From contig CM053140.1 in NCBI GenBank assembly GCA_028571685.1, forward strand, positions 144,693,701 to 144,757,700: 64,000 nt of DNA, read 5' to 3'. The notes below the pieces were generated by a model that saw nothing but the letters and a program-made list of their open reading frames with translations, made no database searches and was not told the origin of the DNA. The stretch's first letter is position 1, and every line of letters starts with the position of its first letter. Source of the stretch: Heterohyrax brucei. Its lineage: Eukaryota; Chordata; Mammalia; Hyracoidea; Procaviidae. Of this stretch, positions 1 to 10,080 are shown piece by piece. A program made the translations under genes and the position numbers.

Positions 1-435
1 GATTTGAGGAGAAAGACGTTGCATATTAAAAAGTTTCTAAAAAATAACTGGTTTCTGAGCCAATAACTTTTTACTTACGGTGCTTTATAAATGATAGATT
101 GTATACTGTGGGCCAGTATAGTTCCTGTAAAGAAAAGGAACAGATTATTTAAAACACACACATGCTAAATGATACATTTCAAAAGAAGAAGGTGAGCGTA
201 CTAATGAAAAAATTGAAATTGAATATCAAGAAGCGTAGATGTTTGTCCCTACTCTGCCACTAACTGATTGTAAGATCTTTGTCATGCCCTTTCTAGACTT
301 CAGTTTTCTGATTGCCAAATGGAAGAATTGATGCCTTTCCTGTTGCCCCTTCTCCCAGCCCTCTCACACCCTTCCTCAGTCTTCAGGAGAATAACACTAG
401 AGAGTGTATGTAACATGTTTTTGTATATGTAACAT
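1..435. other. unannotated AT-rich sequence
   Basis: No coding frame, known repeat or RNA gene is recognisable here. Old, decayed repeats cannot be excluded by eye. Confidence 0.4.
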
Positions 436-630
436 CAGTGCTGCTGAGTTAATTTCAACTTATAGTGACCCTATGGGACCCAGTAGAACTGCCCTCTTGG
501 GTTCTGAAGACTGTGATCTTTATGGAGGCAGATTTCTACATCTTTCTCCAGTAGAGGAGCTGGTGGGTTCAAAGCACCATGCTTTTGGTTAGTAGTTGAG
601 TCCTTAACTGCTGTGCAACTGGGTTTCCCT
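436..630 (-). mobile_element. AfroSINE, long type
   Basis: Read on the minus strand it has the tRNA-like head (GGTTAAG-type box A region near 600, TTCGAACC-like box B region near 570) and a tail ending near 437 in GAAATTAACTCAGCAGCAC. It carries the extra middle segment (AGGCTGT/GATCTTTATGGAGGCAGA) that marks the roughly 200-bp long type. Decayed, with no coding capacity. Confidence 0.85.
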
Positions 631-639
631 ACATAATAT

Positions 640-1990
640 AAAAATGTGTACATGCACCTTGATAATTCGTCAGTAATCCAACAGTAAAGATGTTATTGTT
701 TATAATTTACTAGAAACATATGATTAAACAACAACAGATAAGATTAACACGTGAGGTGTTTACTACTAAACTGGACAAACTTTGTGTAATTGCCTTGTGA
801 TAAGGAAAAAGGAGTGTTGATACAGTGTAGGAAAAGGAAAGTATGCATCAAAAGGATATGAATTTAGATTGTATTAATTCGTCATGTAAAGATTTCCAGT
901 ATCTCAAACTTTCTGAGCCCCAATTTTGCCAAGGGTAAAAATGAAGATATGGAATTATCTCTAAAGCACCTTCTATCTTGGACAGATCTGGAGTTAGTTT
1001 ATGGAATCATAAAAAGAAAAGGACCACAAGGTGGCGTTTGTAGCTAATGAGTCCTTTTGCGTTAACTACTACAATCACTTATTCACAGTATTACAAGTAC
1101 AGACGTATCATTTATAAGAGATATGTAAAAGTAGTTCTTAGAAAAATATATGAATCATGTTAAAGTTGTCCATATTTCTAAAATTATAAATTGACGTATT
1201 TTCATAAGGTGAATATAGGCTTTTCTGAAATGAAACTTAATGAGTCTTTGAGCTGTCGCAAAATAACAGAACTTTCTTCTGGCAGTTGTGTCTCTACTTT
1301 CTTACTGGATTGACTACCTTTCAGTGTTTTGAAGTACCCAGCTCTGGGAAGTTTTCATCACTGTTTCTAATCTTAGGTGTTTAGGTGATAAAAAGCAATT
1401 ACCGAAAGGTCACACACCTCATTGGCCTCATTTTAGGCCTAGCACACATTTTTTTAATAGGTGCTAAATAATTTTGCAATGATAATGACCTGTAGTAAAA
1501 ATGATTGCAAATTTGAGCTTCAGCATGTCCTCAAATATAGAGCTATCATGTGTCCAAGATCATTTGAGACAGCATTAGTATACAGTTACAGGTAACAGCC
1601 TTATTTCCCTTTAGTTTATTGACAAAAAAAAAAAAAACAATTATCCAGTTACTCTTTAAAAGGTGCTTTTAGATTAAAGGAGAAAAGTAAAAGAACAGCA
1701 ATTTTTGACTGAATGTGAGAATTTGTATAGCCAATTAACATATTTAAATGGAATAAATTACACACACATACATAAATATATATAAATATATATAAAGCTT
1801 TGGCTTTTTGTCACATAATATGATAAATGCAACTGAATTGTTGCAGGCAAATGTCTAGCTTTATTTAATATGTAAATATATAAATAACATCTTATAAATT
1901 TTGACATATAATAATCAGGATGAAACAAAATTTTCTGTTAGCCAGTATTTTGAACAGGTTGGTGGCATTACCTGGGGAGATATCATAAGT
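640..1990. other. unannotated AT-rich sequence
   Basis: About 1.35 kb with short A runs (1625-1637) and an AT microsatellite patch (1765-1800). No gene or clear repeat family is recognised. Confidence 0.4.
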
Positions 1991-2014
1991 TATGTTGACA
2001 TCATCACATGTTGG

Positions 2015-2165
2015 CTAAGAGCGTGGATTTTAGATGGGCATGCATTTTGACCTTGAGTTAAGTGACCTTGAGGGCTTACCCTTTTTTCAGTGATCCTCAC
2101 TCATCTATGAAGTGCTAATGATAGTAATGCCCCATAGATTTGCTGTGAATATTAAATCATGGATG
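2015..2165 (+). mobile_element. MIR SINE remnant
   Basis: The order of motifs matches MIR: an AAGAGCGTGGATTT head, a TGACCTTGAG core, then a GCTAATGATAGTAATGCC...TGTGAATATTAAATCATG 3' part. Strongly decayed, as expected for a repeat that predates placental radiation. Confidence 0.65.
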
Positions 2166-2398
2166 TATGTACTTATAGTGTATGTATGTGTATGTAATGG
2201 AATAAATACAATGAAAGAAAAGTGATGGGGCAAATTTAATATTTCCAGTGAGTCACTGAAAGTAGTTTTTAAGCTTTCATACCTCCAAGGGTCTCTGCTA
2301 TATCCCTTAAGCTGTTATTTACTTTACTTGAACATTATATTTATTACCAGAATAGAAAATAAATTTCAAAGCTGCAAATAAATATACATTTTTATAGT

Positions 2399-2496
2399 TC
2401 ACCAGGTGCTCCTTGGAAACGCTTTGGGACAACTCTAGTCTGATCTGTAGTGTTGCTGTGAGTTGGAATTGACTCCACAGCACTGGGTTTGGAGTG
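2399..2496 (+). mobile_element. AfroSINE 3' half
   Basis: Begins at CACCAGGTGCTCCTTGGAAAC and runs to GGAATTGACTCCACAGCACTGGG, so the tRNA-like head is missing. It faces the next copy tail to tail. Confidence 0.9.
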
Positions 2497-2512
2497 TGTG
2501 TATGTGTGTATA

Positions 2513-2667
2513 AACCCACTGCCGTTGAGCCAGATCTGACTCATAGCAACCCTAGAGGTCAGAGTAGAGCTGCCCCATTGAGTTTTCAAGGAGCACCTGG
2601 TGGATTTGAACTGTTGACCTTCTGATTAGTAGACATAGCACTTAATCCACTATGCCACCAGGATTTC
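2513..2667 (-). mobile_element. AfroSINE, short type, full length
   Basis: The complete minus-strand copy runs from AACCCACTGCCGTTGAG (tail) to CACCAGGATTT (head). It lies about 15 bp from an inverted copy, giving arms of about 95 bp that could form a hairpin. Confidence 0.92.
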
Positions 2668-2690
2668 TGTGTGTGTGTGTGTGTGTGTGT
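2668..2690. repeat. (TG)n microsatellite
   Basis: About eleven TG dinucleotides directly abut the head of the preceding SINE. Confidence 0.95.
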
Positions 2691-2765
2691 ATCTAACACA
2701 ACTCAGTGCCTAGCCTACCTAGTAAGCAGTCTGTAAATGTAGTCTAATAGTAATAATAATCAAGA

Positions 2766-2817
2766 AGGTGCTCTGATGGTACAGTGGTTAACCACTTAGC
2801 TGTCAACCAAAAAGTTG
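2766..2817 (+). mobile_element. AfroSINE 5' part (split copy)
   Basis: Head of an AfroSINE (GTGCTCTGATGGTACAGTGG to CAACCAAAAAGTTG). The copy is interrupted by an LTR and resumes at 3296. Confidence 0.85.
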
Positions 2818-3295
2818 TGTTATGGATTGAATTATGTCCCCCCAAAATGTGTGTCAGCATGACTCAGCCATGATTTCCAGTGTCGTGTAATAGCCCACCA
2901 GTATGTCTTCTGATGTGGTTTTCCTGTGTGCTATAAATCCTACCACTATGGTGTTAATGAGGCAGGATTTAGTCTACAAGACTAGGTTGCGTGTACTTAA
3001 GACATATAAAAGAGAGAAGAGAGCAGAGAGACGAGGACCTCATAAGCCCAAGACAGTAGTGTGAGGAGTAGGTGTGTTCTTTCAACCCAGGGTCCCTTGC
3101 ACTGAGACTGTGTTAGACCAGGGGAAGATTGATGACAAGAACCTCTCCCCAGAATTGGCAGAAACAGAAAGCTTTCCCCTGGAGCTGGCACTGTGAATTT
3201 GGATGTCTAGCCTCCTGGACTGTGAGACTATAAACTTCTCTTTGTAAAGCCATTCACTTTTGTTATTGTTACAGCAGTATGAGTTAATTGAGACA
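2818..3295 (+). mobile_element. solo LTR, MaLR/ERVL-like, inside a SINE
   Basis: Starts TGTTATGGATTGAATTATGT and ends GAGTTAATTGAGACA, that is TG...CA termini. It has a TATA-like ATATAAAAGAG near 3005 and an ATAAAC polyadenylation-like signal near 3231. No internal gag or pol sequence is attached, so it is a solo LTR. The flanks AGTTG and GGTTA may be a decayed 5-bp duplication. Four related copies lie elsewhere in the window (17457, 36660, 37149, 46159). The family name is inference. Confidence 0.8.
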
Positions 3296-3445
3296 GGTTA
3301 ACAGTTCAAATCTACCAGCTGCTCCACAGGAACTAGATGTGGTAGTCTATTTCTGGAAAGGTTACAGCCTTGGAAACTCTATGGGGCAGTTTTACTAGGT
3401 CCTGTGGGATCATTTTGAGTTGAAATCGACTCACCAGCAATGGGT
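3296..3445 (+). mobile_element. AfroSINE 3' part (split copy)
   Basis: Continues the copy cut at 2817: GGTTAACAGTTCAAATCTACC through TTGAGTTGAAATCGACTC. It contains an extra GGTAGTCTATTTCTGGAAAGGTT-like segment before the usual GGAAACTCTATGGGGCAG. Confidence 0.85.
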
Positions 3446-3461
3446 AATGGTAGTAACAATA

Positions 3462-3645
3462 ACAGCTGTGGTTGCTAGTTGCTGTCAAATTAATTCCTGG
3501 AGACCCCATCTATGCAGAGTGGAACTGCTCTATGGAGTTTCTAAGGTTGTGATCTTTGGGAAGCAGATCACTAAGCCTGACTTCAGGGCTCCTCTGGATG
3601 GATTTGAACCAGCAACCTTCTACCACTGCAGCTAGAGTGACTACA
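3462..3645 (-). mobile_element. AfroSINE, long variant
   Basis: Minus-strand copy with a GCTGTCAAATTAATTCC tail and the long-variant middle (GTTGTGATCTTTGGGAAGCAGATC). The head near 3630 is decayed. Confidence 0.8.
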
Positions 3646-3848
3646 TGGACAGATGATAAAGTGCTACCCCATCCAGTCTTCTTAGCAGCTGTAGTAGTAA
3701 TTGAAAATATTTCTCATTTATTTGTGAATCTTGTGCGATAGAACAGAACCTCCTTCTCATGTTCTTTGAGCTTGGTGAACTGCTGCTTCTTAAGTTTGGA
3801 AATTGTCATTGAAAACTTTACCCATAGAAATGCCACTTTTGTTACTGT

Positions 3849-5192
3849 GTGCTCTTTAGAAAATGGGATTAAATGTTGTTTTGATTTGAATTTCTTTAAT
3901 AATTAATGATCGTGAACATGTCTGCATGTGTTTTTTGGCTGCCTGGATCTCCTCTTTAGAGAAGTGTCTGTCCATCTCCTTTGCCCATCGCTTAATTGGA
4001 TGATTTGTCTTTTTCTTATTGACATTTTGTAGAACCTTATAGATTATGGAAATCAGGTGTCAGTCATACATAGAGTTACCAAATATTTTTTCCCATTCTG
4101 TAGGTGGTCTTTTAATTCTTTTGATGGAGTCTTTGGATGAGCAGAAGTGTTTGATTCTTATTAATTCCCATTTATCTATTTTCTCTTGTGATGAATGTGT
4201 TTTGTTTGACAGATTTTGAAGTCTATATTGCATATTAAAACGTCCATTGTTGACCCTATCTTATCTTGGATGAGCTTATCATTTTATCTTTTATATTCAG
4301 GTCTTTTATCCAGTTCGAGTTGATTTTTGTATAAGGTGTGAGATATAGGTCTTGTTTCAATTTTTTGGAGATGGATATCCAATTATGCCAGCACCATTTG
4401 TTAAAGAGACTGTTCTTACCCCAGTTCAAAATCTTAAGACCTTTGTCAAATATCAGCTGTTCATAAGAGGATGGTGGCACCTCTGGGGTCTCTACTTTGT
4501 TCCATTGGTCTATATGTCTCTTTTTGTACCAATACCAGGCTGTTTTGACTGCTGTAGCAGTGTAATAGGTTTTAAAGTCAGGTAGTGAGAGGCGTCCCAG
4601 CATGTTCTTCTTTTTCAGTAGTGCTTATTCGAGATTTTTTCCCTTTCCAAATAAAGCTGATAATTTGTTTCTCCATCTCATTAAAAAATGTCACTGGAAT
4701 TTGTACTGGGATTGCATTGTATAAGTAGAGTGCTTCGGGCAAAATAGACATTTTCACAATATTGAGTCTTCCTGTCCATGAGCAGGGCAGATTACTCCAC
4801 TTATGTAAGTCCCTTCTAGTTTCTTGTAGCAATGTCTTGTAGTTTTGTCTGTAAAGATCTCTTATTTCTCTAGTTAGATTTATTCCTAGGTATTTTATCT
4901 TCTTGGGGGCTATAGTAAATGGAATTGATTTGGTGATTTCCTCATTAATAATTTCATTGTTGGTATAAAGCAGTCCTACTGATTTAGTTATTTTATCTTG
5001 TATCCTGATACTTTGCTGAATTCTTCTTTTAGCTCTAATAGTTTACTTATGGATTTCTTTGGATTCTCTGCATAAACAATCATATCATCTGCAAAGAGGG
5101 AAATCTTTACTTCTTCAGTGCCAATACGGATGCCTTTTATTTCTTTGTCTTGTCTAATTGCTCTGGCTAGAACTTCTAGCACATTCATAGTG
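3849..5192 (-). mobile_element. L1 LINE fragment, ORF2 reverse-transcriptase and C-terminal part
   Basis: The minus strand encodes recognisable L1 ORF2 pieces. One open frame at 4988-5188 contains the RT palm motif FADD (codons at 5084-5095) followed by [11 protein letters not shown]. Another at 4256-4603 includes [18 protein letters not shown] third at 4578-4832 has the KWSNLPCSWTGRLNIVKMSI block. The reading frame changes between them and both element ends are missing. It is about 80% similar by eye to 50000-51350 and belongs to the young afrotherian-type L1. Confidence 0.92.
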
Positions 5193-5198
5193 TTTTGT

Positions 5199-5458
5199 AA
5201 CTGTCGTCACTGTATCCATGTTTTTGTTGTTCTCAATGAGTCACCTCTGACACGTGGCGACCTCATGCATAACAGAACCAGATGTTGCCCAGTCCTCTGC
5301 TGTCTCCAGGATAGGATGTTTGAGTCCATTTCTCTGGCTCTCAGTCGGTCTCATTAGGGTTTCCTGCAATTTTTCTGAGCCTCTATTTTATCAAACAAGA
5401 TGTCCTTTCCTAACGATTGGTCTTTTTGATGACATGTCCCATGTACGGGAGCTGAAAT
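5199..5458 (-). mobile_element. BovB/RTE-type LINE 3' end
   Basis: On the minus strand the right-hand side can be read as a degraded version of the MGHVxRRDQSLEKD block of BovB ORF2. It then runs into the 3' tail (GGCGACCTCATGCATAACAG on the plus strand). The same 3' end is seen in plus orientation at 9810-10058. Confidence 0.75.
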
Positions 5459-5499
5459 AATCATTAAATAATAATTCCCCATTCCCAGGCCCTGGGAAC

Positions 5500-5650
5500 A
5501 TCTAATCTACTTCATGAATTTACTTATTCTAGATAGTCCATGTAAGTGGAATGCTACAATCTTTGTCCTTTTATTTTCAAGCATAATATTTTCAAGCTTC
5601 ATCCATGTTGTAGCATGTGTTATCACTTTATTACTTTTTATGACATGTAT
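5500..5650 (-). mobile_element. old L1 fragment
   Basis: The plus strand reads like the reverse complement of an old L1 (AAGTGGAATGCTACAATCTTTGTCC ... TTCATCCATGTTGTAGCATG). It continues beyond the mariner insertion at 6195. Confidence 0.7.
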
Positions 5651-5651
5651 T

Positions 5652-5683
5652 CGGATCCACCTCGATGGTACTTGGCTTGGCTT
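5652..5683 (+). mobile_element. tail-only AfroSINE-type insertion (candidate)
   Basis: About 32 bp reading CGGATCCACCTCGATGGTAC then TTGGCTTGG, the tail of an AfroSINE subfamily without any body. A duplication is not clear because a mariner element begins immediately downstream. Confidence 0.5.
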
Positions 5684-5689
5684 TTATAC

Positions 5690-6192
5690 GGGGTGTAACA
5701 ATTAAGTCTGTGAACTTAATTGTTCTAAGTGCTACTACATACCTCATGGCTGAATATCACTAGTCACCTTCGAAGCTATGCACCTATGCTGGTGCCTAGT
5801 TCACCCTTCAAACAATTTTGAAACTCATTCTAAAATGGCCATGGTGCGTGGTGGCAAGTTTGCCAACTTAGTTGTATACACTGTGTGGGAGTTTTTAGCT
5901 AGTAAACAAGTAACTGTATTGGAACACCCTCCCTACTCACTTGATCTGCCCCCAGTGACTTTTTTTTTTCTTTGCCTAAAAATAAAGGAAATACTCAGGA
6001 CATCAAGGGTAATACGATGACAGCTTGGATGGCCATTCCAGAAACAGAGTTCCAAAATTGCTTTGAAGGGTGGACTAGGTGCTGGCATCAGTGCTTAGCT
6101 TCCCAAGGGAAGGACTTTGAAGGTTACCATAGTGATACCCAGCAATGAGGTATGAGCTCTTTTTTCTAGGATGAGTTCACAAATTTAGTAAT
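5690..6192 (+). mobile_element. foldback mariner-derived element, copy 1
   Basis: Non-autonomous DNA element. The left arm (about 5695-5845) is the imperfect reverse complement of the right arm (about 6036-6190). The spacer encodes the C-terminal part of a mariner transposase in plus orientation, open at 5835-6020, with the VLEHPPYSLDLPP block before the FFF region. The N-terminal helix-turn-helix and the first catalytic aspartates are missing. The ends carry AACAATTAAGT...GAACTTAATTGTT-like inverted repeats. Sister copies lie at 26967 and 33790. Confidence 0.82.
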
Positions 6193-6194
6193 CC

Positions 6195-6375
6195 AATGCT
6201 TGTATTTTTGGTACATATATATATTTTGTTTACTCATCTCTTCATGAACATGTAGTTGTTTCCAGCTTTTGACAACTGTGGCTAATGGTACAGTGAACAT
6301 TGACATACAGGTTGTCTTGTATGAGTCCCTGCCTTCAATTATCTTGTGTCTGTACCTAGGAGTAGGTACAGTACT
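6195..6375 (-). mobile_element. old L1 fragment
   Basis: Continuation of the old L1 (CTTTTGACAACTGTGGCTAATGG is the reverse complement of an ORF2 C-terminal segment). Confidence 0.7.
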
Positions 6376-6560
6376 GGAAACCTTGGTGGCGTAGTAGGTT
6401 AAGTGCTACATCTGCTAACCAAACAGTCAGCAGTTTGAGTCCGCCAAGTGCTCTTTGGAAACTCTATGAGGCAGTTCTGCTCTGACTCTAGGATCGCTAT
6501 GAGTTGGACCCAACTCAACAGTGGTGGGATTTTTTGGCGGGGGGGGGGGTTGGTAGTAAT
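6376..6560 (+). mobile_element. AfroSINE, short type, full length
   Basis: Starts GGAAACCTTGGTGGCGTAG and passes GTCAGCAGTTTGAGTCCGCC to GTTGGACCCAACTCAACAGTGG. A run of G follows (6537-6550). ACAGTACT before and AGTAATACT after may be a decayed target duplication in the host L1. Confidence 0.9.
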
Positions 6561-8640
6561 ACTATGTTCACCTTTGAGAGTAAAAACCAAACTGTTACCC
6601 ACTGTGGTTGCTTCAAAGGGACTCAATATTTTACAGTCCCACTAACAATGAATGAGGGTGGAATTGCTGTTAATGTGGTAGTACTATATTTAATTTTTAA
6701 GGAATAACTAGGTGGTTTTCTGCAGTGGCCGCACCATTTTATATTCCCACCAGCCATGTAGGGATGCTATCTGTACAGCCTTGGTAATGTTTATTATTTT
6801 TCCTTCTTAAAAATGCATTTATTTATCTTTTTACTAAAAGCATCCTCATAGGTGCAAAGTTGCGCTTCATTGTTGTTTTGATTTGTATTTCCATAATGAC
6901 TAGTGATGTTGAACGATGTTTCATTTGCAGGTGTTTTCAAATACTTTACTTTCACTTTCTTCTTGATGGTATCATTTTGAAGCATTTAATTTTGATGAAA
7001 TTATATCTATACACACACATACACATGTATATATATATATGTGTATGTATGTATGTATTTGTGAAAGCTTATGCTTTTAGAGTCATATCCAAGAATCTGT
7101 TACCAAGTCCAGGGTCGTGAAGATCTATACTATATTTTTTTCTAAGAACTCTTACTATTAGTTCTTTAACCCATTTTTTACTTAGATTTTGAATCTACTA
7201 TGAGGCAAGGGTCCAGTTCCATTCTTTTGCTTGGAGTATCCAGCTGTCCCAGCACCATTTGTGGAAGACTGTTTTTTACTCCTTTGACTGCCCTTTTGTC
7301 AAAAATCAGTTAATGATAGAAAAGTGCCCCCCCCCACCCATTTGGACTCTCAATCCTTTTCCTCTTTATCGCTATATCTATCTTTATACCAGTACTACAC
7401 TCTTAATTACTGTTAATTTGTTATACTTTTCGTAACTAAAATGTGTTCTTAAGCTTTATTTTCCGTTTTGAAGACTGTTGGCTTTTCTCAGTCCCTTGCA
7501 ATTCCATATCAGTTTGGTAATTGGTTTTTCATTTCCACAGAAAAGGTTGGGGTTTTGACAGGAATTGTTTTGAATCTGCAGATTGTTTTCGGTAGAACTG
7601 ACATCCTAACAATACAAAGTCTTCCAGTCTATGGACACAGGATATCCTCCCAGTTATTCAGGTGTTATTTAATTTCTTTCTGAAATATTTTAGAGTTTGC
7701 AGTGTTTAAGTCTTTCACTCTTTGGTTAAGTTTATTCATAGGTATTTTACTCTTTTAGATGGTATTGTAAATGCAATTGATTTCTTAATTCCTGTTTCTG
7801 GAGTATTTGTTGCTGGTGTGTAGAAACACAATTGATTTTTATTATCAATCTTGTACTTGGCAAGTTTGCTAAATTTTCTTACTCTTACAATATCTCATGT
7901 ATCGGGAGCGATTTTGTATATAGAATCATGTCATTTGCAGTTCAAGATCATTTTGCTTCTTTTGTTTCAGTTTGATCTTTCTTTTTCTTGCCTACTTACT
8001 TTGATATGTTAATGTGGTATATTACATTGATTGATTTTCATATGTTAAATTATTCTTTGCATTACTGCAGTTAATTTGGTTTGCTAATATTTTACTGAGA
8101 ATTTTTGTATTTATATTCATAGGAGATATTGGTTTGTAATTTTACTTTTTTTAGTGATGGCCTCATGTGATTTTGATGTCAAGATAATACTGGCCTCATA
8201 GAATGAGTTTGGAAGTGTTTTTCCCCTCTTAGGGGGTGCAAGAACTGTTGAGAAGGATTGGTGTTAATTCTTCTTTACGTGATTTGTCACATTCACCAGC
8301 TTAACCATCTGGTCCTGGACTTTTCCTTTTTTGGAATGCTTTTGATTACTGATTCAGTCTCTTTACATGTTAAAGGTCTGTTGAAATTTTTCTTTTTTTC
8401 TTCTTGAGTTAGTTTAGGTAACTTGTGTGTCTGTTAAAATGTGTCCAATTCACCTAAGTTTTCTAATTTATTGACGTACAGTCATTTAAAGTATTCTCAT
8501 AGTTATTTTTATTTCTGCAAAGGTGGTAGTAATATCCCAACTTTTATTTATGATTTTAGATACTTACATCTTCTCTCTTCAGTCTAAGGATTTGTCAATT
8601 TTGTTGATCTTTTCAAAGAAGTCCACCTTTTGTTGGGCTT
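6561..8640 (-). mobile_element. old L1 fragment, ORF2 region
   Basis: About 2 kb of reverse-oriented ancient L1. Landmarks are GTGGCCGCACCATTTTATATTCCC (6727), TTTTGATTTGTATTTCC (6876), GTCCCAGCACCATTTGTGG (7245), a FADD-equivalent region near 7930 and CCTTTTGTTGGGCTT (8628). Many stops and internal deletions, one of them around 6935. It ends where the RTE element begins. Confidence 0.82.
7008..7060. repeat. AC/AT/TG mixed microsatellite
   Basis: ACACACACATACACATG followed by alternating TA and GTAT units within the old L1. Confidence 0.9.
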
Positions 8641-8642
8641 AT

Positions 8643-10058
8643 TGATGGAATACCAGTTGAGATGTTTCAACAAATGGATGCAGCTCTGTAGGTATTCACT
8701 TGTATATGCCAATAAATTTGAGAGACAGACAGTCAGCAGACTGGAAGAGATCCCTATTTATGTACTTTCCGAAGAAAATTGATCCAACAGAATGCAGAAA
8801 TTATCCAGTAATATCATTAATATCACATGCAAGTGAAATTACAGTAAAGATAATTCAAAAATGGTTGCAGCAGTACATTGGCAGGGAACTGCCAGAAATT
8901 TAGAATGGATTCAGAAGAGGATGTGGAACAAGGGATATCATTGCTAATATCAGATGGATCTTGGTTCAAAGCAGAGAATACTAGAAAGATATTTGTCTCT
9001 GTTTCATTGATTATGCAAAGGCAGTTGAGCTTGGGTCATAACAAATGATGGATAACATTGTGAAAATGAGAATTCCAGAACGCTTACTTGTGTTTATGGG
9101 AAGTCTATACATTCACTAAGTCTTTCAAACAGAGCAAGGGGATACTAGATGATTAAAAATCAGGAAAGATATGCATGAGTTGTGTGTCCTTTCATCATAC
9201 TTAATGAATCTGTATGCTAGGCAAATAATCCAAGAACCTAGACTATCTCAAGAAGAATGTGGCACCAGAATTGGAGGAAGACTCATTAAAAATCCTTAAT
9301 ATGCAGATGACAGACCCTTTTGCTGAAAGTAAAGACGATTCGAAGCATTTACTGATGAAGATCAAAGACTACAGTCTTCAGTATGAGTTGTACTTAAACA
9401 TAAAGAAAATGAAAATCCTCAGAATTTGGACCAATAAGCAACATGGTAAATGCGGAAAGGAGTGACGTTGTCAAGGGTTTCATTTTACTTGAATCTGCAA
9501 TCAGTGCCCATGGAAGCAGCAGTCAAAAATCCAGTGACGTACTCCATTAAGAAAATCGGCTGCAAAAGACCTCTTTAAAGTGTTGAAAAGCAAAGATGTC
9601 ACTTTGAAGGATTGTGATGTGCCTAACTCAGACCATGGTGTTTTCAGTCCCCTCATATGCATGTGAAAGCTGGACAGTAAGAAAGGAAGACAGTTGATCT
9701 GTTTGGATTATAATATTGGCAAATAAAGTTGAATATACCAGAAGAATCAACTAATTTGTCTTGGAAGAAGTACAGTGGGAATGCGTCTTAGAAGCAAGGA
9801 CAGTAGGCGTTCATCTCAGGTATTTTGGACATGCTATTAGGAAAGACCACTTCTGTGGAAAAGGACATCAAGAGGGTCGGAAAAAAGAGAAAGAGCCTCC
9901 GTGAGACAGACTGGCACAGTGGCTGCAGCAGTAGGCCCCAAACATAGCAACGGCTGTGAGGACGGTGCAGGGCTAGGCAGTGTTCTTTTGTGATGGGCAT
10001 GCAGTCACATGAGCTGGAATTGACTCGACAGCACCTAATTACAACAATAATGATGAAT
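8643..10058 (+). mobile_element. BovB/RTE-type non-LTR retrotransposon, 5'-truncated
   Basis: Encodes degraded BovB-like reverse transcriptase in plus orientation. Recognisable blocks in order are GIPVEMFQ (8648), CRNYPVISLISHASEI (about 8793), GFRRGCGTRD (about 8904), CFIDYAKA (about 9000), the palm box YADD (9300-9311) and YELYLNIKKMKI (about 9379). The 3'-terminal YFGHAIRKDH block follows near 9818. Frames shift repeatedly and stops are frequent, so it is dead. The endonuclease domain is missing. The 3' end is GGAATTGACTCGACAGCACC followed by AATTACAACAATAA, the A+C-rich tail typical of RTE elements and not poly(A). Confidence 0.9.
8700..9465 (+). pseudogene. RTE reverse transcriptase remnant
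   Basis: Two open stretches survive: 8700-8903 (67 codons, RT fingers with CRNYPVISLISHASE) and 9259-9465 (68 codons, thumb side with YLNIKKMKI). The YADD codons at 9300-9311 lie in another frame from the second stretch, which shows at least one indel. It would have copied RTE and SINE RNA at nicked target DNA. It is not functional now. Confidence 0.85.
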
Positions 10059-10059
10059 A

Positions 10060-10080
10060 GCATTGAACATCTTTCCGTAT
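10060..10080 (-). mobile_element. old L1 piece
   Basis: ATAGCATTGAACATCTTTCC resembles the reverse complement of the old L1 region that continues at about 10750. Confidence 0.5.

Noticed and set aside
2766..3445. CRISPR-like or other regularly spaced short direct repeats
   Set aside because: Repeated words throughout the window are scattered SINE copies in both orientations with irregular spacing. No array of equal spacers exists anywhere.
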